This document shows, piece by piece, positions 58,597 through 64,000 of a stretch of 64,000 nucleotides of DNA (position 1 is its first letter; each line of letters opens with the position of its first letter). A model generated the notes under the pieces. The model saw only the letters and a list, made by a program, of their open reading frames with translations. It did no database searches and was not told the origin of the DNA. Made by a program: the position numbers and the translations under genes. The DNA lies in NCBI RefSeq assembly GCF_045063725.1, contig NZ_CP173695.1, one strand, 5' to 3'. The stretch comes from Sellimonas catena. GTDB lineage: Bacteria > Bacillota > Clostridia > Lachnospirales > Lachnospiraceae.

Positions 58597-59868
58597 ATGA
58601 AATCTCCGAAATATTTTGATCTTTTTCTGCACACCTTGTTTTACAGCCTGATCACGGTGGCGGCAGCACAGTTTTACATCAATATTTTTTCTCCTGAATT
58701 CAGCGTTTCACTGGGAATCGTCTTTCTGGCATCCTTTGCCATGCTTGCCCCGGATTTTCCGGTTCTCCCGGTGTCTGCTCTTTCAGGCGTCCTTGTACTG
58801 TTTTCACGGGCTTTTCTGGGCAGCTTCAGGGAATCATCTTTCAATATTTCCTTTTCTTTGGCAGTCCCGGAACTGTTTTTTTATCTTTTTTATGGTGTCT
58901 TTCTGACTGTCTATATCGTGAAAATCCGAAAATCCTCGGTCCTGATGGACACCGCCGCTTTGCTTTTCTGTGACTATGCGGCAAATTTCGGGGAACTGAT
59001 GCTACGTCTTAATATTAATGCATTTTCCCTTTCTTCGCAATCCGGAATCTTGATGACCGCTATGTTCCGGACTGCTTTGATTCTGATTTTCATGACGGTG
59101 TTCCGCAGATACCATTTGGTACTTCTGAAAAAGGAGCAGCAGGACTACTACCGGAATCTTTCTCTGTTGACAGCCCGCCTTCAGGAGGAAGTCATCTGGA
59201 TGGAGAAAAACACCTCCCTGGTAGAGTCGACCATGCATTCTGCATATCAGCTCTTTGAGCGTCTTCGTTCGGATTCAAGTACAAAGGATGCAGCCAAAGA
59301 CGCCCTGATTATCGCGAATGATATTCATGAAATCAAGAAAGAATACTATCTGATCCTGCGTGGACTTTCCGATGCGCTGCAGACAGAAGATGGCCCTCTC
59401 CGCCTGGAATTCGGTGAACTGTTTTCCCTTCTGCGCAGCCCGGTTGAGCAGATTGCCTCAGCCGCTCACAAGACGCTTTCTTTTGAAGTGAAAGGGCGCT
59501 CCTCATTCCGCACCGGACATGTGTACGAATTGCTTTCTGTTTTTCGGAATCTTTTTACAAATGCGGTAGAAGCTTCGAAAAATGATCAGGTTTTTATTCA
59601 GGTTACACTAGAAGAAACAGCAGACGAAATTCTCTGTACGGTCACAGACCATGGACAGGGAATCCCCCCGGATGCGCTCTCACAGATCTTTGACGCGGGG
59701 TTTTCCACAAAAATCAACTATGAGACCGGGGAAATCAGCCGCGGACTGGGCCTCAATATCGTAAAAGGGATTGTGGAAGAAAATCTTGGCGGACGCATCC
59801 ATGCAGACTCTCGTCCGGGGAATACCTGTTTTTCCATCCGTCTGCCAAAAGAAACACTGGAGGGTTAA
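58597..59868 (+). CDS. Sensor histidine kinase, GlnK (YcbA)-like
   Basis: This 423-residue kinase has about six membrane helices in residues 8-170 (for example GIVFLASFAMLAPDFPVLPV and GILMTAMFRTALILIFMTVF). A cytoplasmic helical region follows (about 180-260), then an HATPase domain with N-box FRNLFTNAVEAS, G1 TDHGQGIPP and G2 SRGLGLNIVKGI. The phospho-acceptor is probably in the region around ANDIHEIKKEYYLILRG (His-Glu). GGAGG precedes the ATG. The regulator gene starts 3 bp after it. In B. subtilis the related pair responds to glutamine; the signal here is inferred only. Confidence 0.88.
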   Translation: MKSPKYFDLFLHTLFYSLITVAAAQFYINIFSPEFSVSLGIVFLASFAMLAPDFPVLPVSALSGVLVLFSRAFLGSFRESSFNISFSLAVPELFFYLFYGVFLTVYIVKIRKSSVLMDTAALLFCDYAANFGELMLRLNINAFSLSSQSGILMTAMFRTALILIFMTVFRRYHLVLLKKEQQDYYRNLSLLTARLQEEVIWMEKNTSLVESTMHSAYQLFERLRSDSSTKDAAKDALIIANDIHEIKKEYYLILRGLSDALQTEDGPLRLEFGELFSLLRSPVEQIASAAHKTLSFEVKGRSSFRTGHVYELLSVFRNLFTNAVEASKNDQVFIQVTLEETADEILCTVTDHGQGIPPDALSQIFDAGFSTKINYETGEISRGLGLNIVKGIVEENLGGRIHADSRPGNTCFSIRLPKETLEG

Positions 59869-59870
59869 AA

Positions 59871-60722
59871 ATGAACTTTTATTTTGTAGATGATGATAAG
59901 AATGTACGAAACATACTGAAAATTCTTGTGACTGACAGACAGCTCGGCAAATGCTGCGGTTCATCCGGCAACGGCTACGACGCTCTGGAAGATGTGGAAG
60001 CCCTTCATCCTGATATCATCCTTGTCGACCTTCTCATGCCGGATATGGACGGAATCAGTTTTGTGGAAAAAGTAAGAGATATCTCTCCTGATTCTGTCTG
60101 CATCATGATTTCCCAGGTCGCTTCAAAGGATCTCATAGCCAAAGCCTATGAGGCAGGCGTGGAATTTTTCATCCAGAAACCAATCAACGCCATCGAGGTC
60201 GAAGCTGTAATCCGTAATGTCATCAAAAGCCTTTCCATGCACCGCAAAATCGGAAAGGTTCAGACTCTCTTTGAGGCGGAATTTTCCACCCGGGGAAAAA
60301 CGTCAGACTCCTCTTCACAGTCTGAAAGTTTTCAGGGCAGACTTACCGGTGTTCTTCAGAAACTGGGCATCATCGGCGAGCTGGGCAGCAAGGATATCAT
60401 TTCATTGATCACCTTTCTGCACGATCAGGATGAGGCTCTCGAGCAGCAGACTCTTGGCAATCTTCTCTCGCGTTTCAGCGAAAATCCGAAATCTGTAGAG
60501 CAGCGAATCCGCCGGGCTGCCTCAACCGGACTGGTCAATCTTGCCCATCTGGGTCTGGAAGATTATTCGAACGATGTGTTTAACGAGTTTTCCAACACGC
60601 TTTATAATTTTGAACAGGTCAGACGTGAAATGGATTATATCCGCGGAAAATCCGACCGGCACGGCAATGTAAAAATCCGCAACTTTCTCAATGCACTGCT
60701 TTGTTACTGCGAGAACGTGTAA
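59871..60722 (+). CDS. Response regulator, GlnL (YcbB) type
   Basis: This 283-residue regulator has a receiver domain with acidic residues DDD (7-9), phospho-acceptor Asp53 in ILVDLLMPD and Lys in FFIQKPI. The C-terminal part (about 150-280) is a YcbB/GlnL-type domain, with KLGIIGELGSKDIISLI and RRAASTGLVNLAHLGLEDYSND. GGAGGGTTAAAA precedes the ATG. In B. subtilis GlnL activates a glutaminase and glutamine-uptake operon. Here the neighbouring downstream gene is a convergent PTS gene, so the targets are elsewhere. Confidence 0.92.
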   Translation: MNFYFVDDDKNVRNILKILVTDRQLGKCCGSSGNGYDALEDVEALHPDIILVDLLMPDMDGISFVEKVRDISPDSVCIMISQVASKDLIAKAYEAGVEFFIQKPINAIEVEAVIRNVIKSLSMHRKIGKVQTLFEAEFSTRGKTSDSSSQSESFQGRLTGVLQKLGIIGELGSKDIISLITFLHDQDEALEQQTLGNLLSRFSENPKSVEQRIRRAASTGLVNLAHLGLEDYSNDVFNEFSNTLYNFEQVRREMDYIRGKSDRHGNVKIRNFLNALLCYCENV

Positions 60723-60742
60723 CCGTATATCGATGATCACTC

Positions 60743-60783
60743 AAAAAGGATCCCGGGCTCAAAATGCCCCAGGGATCCTTTTT
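60743..60783 (+). terminator. Bidirectional terminator
   Basis: A 12-bp perfect stem, AAAAAGGATCCC (60743-60754) with GGGATCCTTTTT (60772-60783), lies between the regulator gene and the PTS IIC gene. Confidence 0.92.
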
Positions 60784-60790
60784 ATCTGCT

Positions 60791-61831
60791 TTATTCTGCT
60801 GCCGGTTCGATAGTCAGATTCTGCCTTGCTTCTGCTTTTTTCTCATAACTCTTCTTGAAAACCTGGCTTCCTACATATCCTGCCAAAGATCCGCCAATCG
60901 CTGCGAAGATTACTGCCAGCACGACTTTGACCGGATCATTAAACGCGAACGGTGCCAGAAGTCCCGGAATCGGGGATGCGGTACCCGGCGCGTTATTGAT
61001 AATATGGAATACTGCTGCGGATACACCTGCAAGTCCTCCTCCGAAGAAGTTGGAACAATAAATCGGAATCGGATTTGCCGTAATGATCGGTGCCTGCGTC
61101 AGAGGTTCCATCATAACCGCAATGATATTACTCTTATCACCAAGCTTCAGACGTTTGAATACAATACCGTTTGTGAATGATCCGCCCACACATGCGATTG
61201 CCGCGATACCCATCGCAAGTCCGTCCAGTCCGATCATGGCTGTCAGTGCCATGGAACTGAGCGGTGATGTACAGATCATCTTCATGATTCCTCCAAGGAG
61301 GAATCCCATAACAAGCGGAGACTGCTCTGCCGCCGCCGTAATAGTACCACCGATTCTTGCAAGCGTCATATTAACAAGCGGGTCTGCCGCTGTAGCTACG
61401 AGCAGGGAGATCGGTGCTACGATCAGTGCTCCTGCTATGACATCGACACCTTCCGGAAGATATTTTTCAATCAACTGAGAAAGCAGCCCTACTACATAGC
61501 CCGCAATAAATCCCGGAAGGATACCGAACTGTCCCAGAACGACACCGGCTGCAATTGCCAGTACCGGATTGGTCCCCATGCTGAGCGGTACCGCAATCGC
61601 TGCTGCCACACCGCCGAATCCGCCTGCATTTTCCCCAACTGATTTGAAAAAGGAGATACCAAAGAGATCCCCTGAAATGTACTTATGAATGGCCTCCACA
61701 AGGAACGTTGCTACTGCTGCATTTGCCATACCGCTCATGGCCAAAGACCCTTTCGGCATTTTCATGCTGAAGAGAGAGAAGATTGCCAGTGTAAGCAAAA
61801 GCATCCCAACTCCTGATAAGATTGTCATCAT
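60791..61831 (-). CDS. PTS sugar transporter subunit IIC (PTS_EIIC_2 type)
   Basis: This 346-residue membrane protein has about nine to ten helices rich in Gly and Ala, and matches the EIIC_2 family, which is found as stand-alone IIC-like proteins. Segments such as GGFGGVAAAIAVPLSMGTNP, MICTSPLSSMALTAMIGL and APGTASPIPGLLAPFAFNDP are characteristic. No IIA or IIB domain is fused or adjacent, so the sugar and partners are unknown. GGAGG lies 8 bp before the ATG at 61831. The 180 bp between it and the protease gene show no promoter I can call with confidence. Confidence 0.85.
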   Translation of the reverse strand: MMTILSGVGMLLLTLAIFSLFSMKMPKGSLAMSGMANAAVATFLVEAIHKYISGDLFGISFFKSVGENAGGFGGVAAAIAVPLSMGTNPVLAIAAGVVLGQFGILPGFIAGYVVGLLSQLIEKYLPEGVDVIAGALIVAPISLLVATAADPLVNMTLARIGGTITAAAEQSPLVMGFLLGGIMKMICTSPLSSMALTAMIGLDGLAMGIAAIACVGGSFTNGIVFKRLKLGDKSNIIAVMMEPLTQAPIITANPIPIYCSNFFGGGLAGVSAAVFHIINNAPGTASPIPGLLAPFAFNDPVKVVLAVIFAAIGGSLAGYVGSQVFKKSYEKKAEARQNLTIEPAAE

Positions 61832-62010
61832 AATGTTTTCCTCCTTTACATGCCGTCTTATAGATGTTTTTCCTCTTTTTTTATCTGTCATAAATATAAC
61901 CTATAAGTTTCAAAATCCTACAGCAGGTATCAAAATGGATAATATTTTTTTCTTATCAAGGAGTTTTTTGTCTACTATATATAAAATATTTGTTAAAAAA
62001 CTGTCTATAA

Positions 62011-63753
62011 TCACGAAACTCTTGTTTCCGGGATGCTGTCCCTGATACATAAGGCTCCATATCCAAGCTGATTATTCGGCCACGAATCATATCCCGGAAG
62101 TTCTCTGGCTCCTCTTCTCAGAAACGCCTTTGCCTTCTCCCCATATAAAAACAGATCATTTTTTTCTGTAATTCCCCACTCCATCAAAAGCGCGGCTCCG
62201 CCTGATGCAAACGGAGCCGCAAAGGATGTTCCGGTAAAAGATGCATACCCTTCCTCTCCCTGTACAGAAACGACATTGACTCCCGGCGCGGCAAGATCCG
62301 GTTTCTGATTATTCTGGCTTTTTCGGCCCCGTCCTGAAAAACCAGCGTAGGACATGGTGTCCGCATCATATGCTGCCACTGTCAGTACTCTGGATGCTGT
62401 CGAAGGGATCGTGAGCGTAAGCTCTTCGGTCGGGTAAAAAAAGGCCGTCCCTTCATTCAGCGTGTAGCTGGCAGGAAGCCACATTTCAAACCGCCCTGTG
62501 ACAATCTGCTCCGGCACGAGAATAATATTCCATTCTCCACTGTTTACATAATCATCCACCGGCAGGAATTCCAGAAAAATCTCGTTCAGACCGCTGTAGG
62601 GGCTCGGCTCCCCGTAATACAGCAGAATCTCCGTTTTTCCGGTCAGAAAACGCTGGGTACCCATCACTTCCCGAATCGGACCGACTCGTTCTCCTGACGG
62701 CGTCTTAATCGTCACGCCGATCACATCCGTGTAATCCGTCCAGATCTGAAGACTGAATGCTCCCTGACGTTCCTGTACTCCAAGCGGTACACTTGTTTCT
62801 TCTCCTTCTCTTACAAATCCGGATGTATGTCCGGCCTCTGCCCCTTCATTTCCTGTTCCCACACTGATTAAAGTCCTGCCGATCTGCGCAGCCGCATCCA
62901 GAAAACGCTCCGGCAGTGATGTTCCGTTATGAGCGCCATATGTATTCCCAAAGCTAATGTTGACCGATACCGGCATTTGAAGCATTTCCGCCTTTTGTAC
63001 AATATAGTCTACTGCCTGCATCAGCTCCGCTGTCCGCGGAAATCCCACACCTCCCGGATTCCCCAGTTTGACAATGATTAATTCCGCGTCGGGAGCCGTT
63101 CCCCGGTAACGTCCGCCGCTGTTTCTTCCATTTCCTGCGGCCACACCGGCAACGGCAGTCCCGTGACCGGAGATATCAACACTTGGCACCTTCTGCAGAC
63201 GCATCGTCCTGTTCGGCTGCTGCAGAGCCTCATTGATCTGCTCTGCCGAGAATTCCGAACCAATCCGGTACCCTTCCGGCGGTGTCCCTTCCACGGTCTG
63301 ATCCCAGAGGAAACGGATTCTCGTCGCGCCATCTTCCTGTCTGAAGTCTGCATTTGCATATTCGATCCCGGAATCAATCACTCCGATCAAAACCCCTTTT
63401 CCTGTCAGACGAAAACGGGGTGTCTGCACCGCATCGATGCAGGACACCCTTCTTCCGTCTGCCACTTCAAAGAAAAGTCTTTTTGGTTTTTCAATATAGA
63501 TTACTTCTTCCAGCGAAGCAAGCTTCTCAATATTTTCCTCCCGTATCCGCACAATAGCAAAATTTTTCAAAAGCGGCGTCACCGACTCCGCAGTCTCCGA
63601 CACACGTTCCAGCGTACCAGAATACAGAATAATGACGTCCCACGTGTTTGTCATTTCATTATATCCCACCTGAAGATTTACAGATCGAAGCCGTTCTGTC
63701 CCGGTCGCGTCCAGTGCAAGATTTAAAAGATTTTCTATTTTCTGGCTGGTCAT
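62011..63753 (-). CDS. Subtilisin-like S8 protease (Csp-like)
   Basis: This 580-residue serine protease has an N-terminal prodomain-like region (about 1-95) and a subtilisin domain with the full triad: Asp127 (GVIDSGIEYAN), His197 (SGHGTAVAGV) and Ser near 515 (FTGTSFAAPFASGG). A jelly-roll insert of roughly 150 residues lies between the His and Ser parts (about 325-470). This layout is typical of the clostridial CspA/B/C germination proteases and related Lachnospiraceae S8 enzymes. No export signal is visible. The ATG at 63753 follows GGGGAAAG. A role in germination is inference. Confidence 0.92.
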   Translation of the reverse strand: MTSQKIENLLNLALDATGTERLRSVNLQVGYNEMTNTWDVIILYSGTLERVSETAESVTPLLKNFAIVRIREENIEKLASLEEVIYIEKPKRLFFEVADGRRVSCIDAVQTPRFRLTGKGVLIGVIDSGIEYANADFRQEDGATRIRFLWDQTVEGTPPEGYRIGSEFSAEQINEALQQPNRTMRLQKVPSVDISGHGTAVAGVAAGNGRNSGGRYRGTAPDAELIIVKLGNPGGVGFPRTAELMQAVDYIVQKAEMLQMPVSVNISFGNTYGAHNGTSLPERFLDAAAQIGRTLISVGTGNEGAEAGHTSGFVREGEETSVPLGVQERQGAFSLQIWTDYTDVIGVTIKTPSGERVGPIREVMGTQRFLTGKTEILLYYGEPSPYSGLNEIFLEFLPVDDYVNSGEWNIILVPEQIVTGRFEMWLPASYTLNEGTAFFYPTEELTLTIPSTASRVLTVAAYDADTMSYAGFSGRGRKSQNNQKPDLAAPGVNVVSVQGEEGYASFTGTSFAAPFASGGAALLMEWGITEKNDLFLYGEKAKAFLRRGARELPGYDSWPNNQLGYGALCIRDSIPETRVS

Positions 63754-63772
63754 TCTTTCCCCTTTCCTCGTA

Positions 63773-64000
63773 TTACCTGCATGCTGAAAATCCAAGATAC
63801 GGAGCCATGCATGCCGGAATAAAATATCCCCGTTCATGTCTGCACACCGGACAGACCGGAGGGACTTTTTCTCCTTTAAAAATATGGCCGCAGTTCAGAC
63901 ACATCCATTCTCCCTGTCCCGAAGACTCATAATAAGTCTCCTTCTTTAACATTTCTGCAATCTTGACGAAACGCTCCCCGTGAATTTTTTCCACTTCCGC
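63773..64000 (-). CDS. Rubrerythrin family protein (5' end outside window)
   Basis: The readable 75 residues are the C-terminal part of rubrerythrin, a di-iron peroxidase that protects anaerobes from hydrogen peroxide. It has the ferritin-like helix segment AEVEKIHGERFVKIAEML with metal-ligand Glu and His, then the rubredoxin-type domain with CLNCGHIF and CPVCRHERGYF. The internal GTG at 63994 is not the start, as the frame continues out of the window. It lies 19 bp upstream of the S8 protease gene. Confidence 0.9.
   Translation of the reverse strand, partial: AEVEKIHGERFVKIAEMLKKETYYESSGQGEWMCLNCGHIFKGEKVPPVCPVCRHERGYFIPACMAPYLGFSACR

Noticed and set aside
61832..62010. A/T-rich gap between the PTS IIC and protease genes as a riboswitch or promoter
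   Set aside because: I found no convincing -35/-10 pair and no conserved aptamer pattern.

Overview
The window looks like chromosome of an anaerobic, low-to-medium-GC Firmicute of the class Clostridia, most likely a gut Lachnospiraceae (Blautia/Mediterraneibacter/Faecalicatena-like). The support is AGGAGG ribosome sites almost everywhere, TTGACA-17-TATAAT promoters, the eno-secG-rnr-smpB-ssrA order, a class III (anaerobic) ribonucleotide reductase, a hybrid cluster protein, rubrerythrin, a YlmC/YmxH sporulation protein, DUF4125/DUF4037 genes and Csp-like subtilase. Genus is inference. No rRNA or tRNA gene was seen; the only structural RNA found is tmRNA.

Layout. 1-2.5 kb: a PadR-controlled ABC cluster with two paralogous ATPases, cut by the left edge. 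2.7-9.6 kb: hcp, a GH3 glycosidase with inverted domain order, a PH-domain protein, a hicAB toxin-antitoxin pair, ssrA and an esterase. 9.6-15.8 kb: the trans-translation/RNA-decay block (smpB, rnr) plus secG and eno, split between secG and rnr by an IS91-like Y2 transposase that carries a 58-residue acidic ORF. 16-22.3 kb: YitT, a lipoprotein and a two-component system with its ABC-2 exporter. 22.4-23.5 kb: an Rpn-type PD-(D/E)XK protein with a 21-bp tandem repeat. 23.8-35 kb: a glycogen/maltodextrin operon (malF remnant, malG, pullulanase, debranching enzyme, glgP, malQ, GH13).

35.2-43.9 kb: isochorismatase, DUF4125 with TPR-DUF4037, xth, GNAT, truA with a TetR regulator, nrdR, ylmC and a NatAB-like ABC exporter. 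44.2-49.7 kb: a heterodimeric ABC multidrug exporter, a prolyl-tRNA editing protein and a membrane metallophosphoesterase. 49.7-53.5 kb: a region full of broken genes (ABC permease remnant, sigma factor, GH4 remnant, AAA-ATPase remnant) around an intact MarR-MATE pair. 53.5-64 kb: nrdDG with NrdR-box candidates, carbamate kinase, an NMN adenylyltransferase-like protein, a GlnK/GlnL-type two-component system, a PTS IIC protein, a Csp-like S8 protease and rubrerythrin cut by the right edge.

The most striking feature is gene decay. Three sites join incomplete genes with no spacer: malF with a lacI-type gene (about 35,040), a sigma factor with an ABC permease (about 50,350), and an unknown gene with GH4 (about 51,035). 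There is also a one-base frameshift in the pullulanase gene (about 33,165) and an isolated AAA-ATPase fragment (53.3-53.4 kb). These could be real deletions or assembly errors. Several regulatory sites are readable: a palindrome at about -41.5 of a proposed hcp promoter, two NrdR-box candidates at nrdD with nrdR itself in the window, PadR/MarR/HicB/TetR-type palindromes over promoters, and a nine-G tract inside a promoter spacer. I see no clearly new defence or mobile system. The least explained conserved unit is the overlapping TPR-DUF4037/DUF4125 pair.
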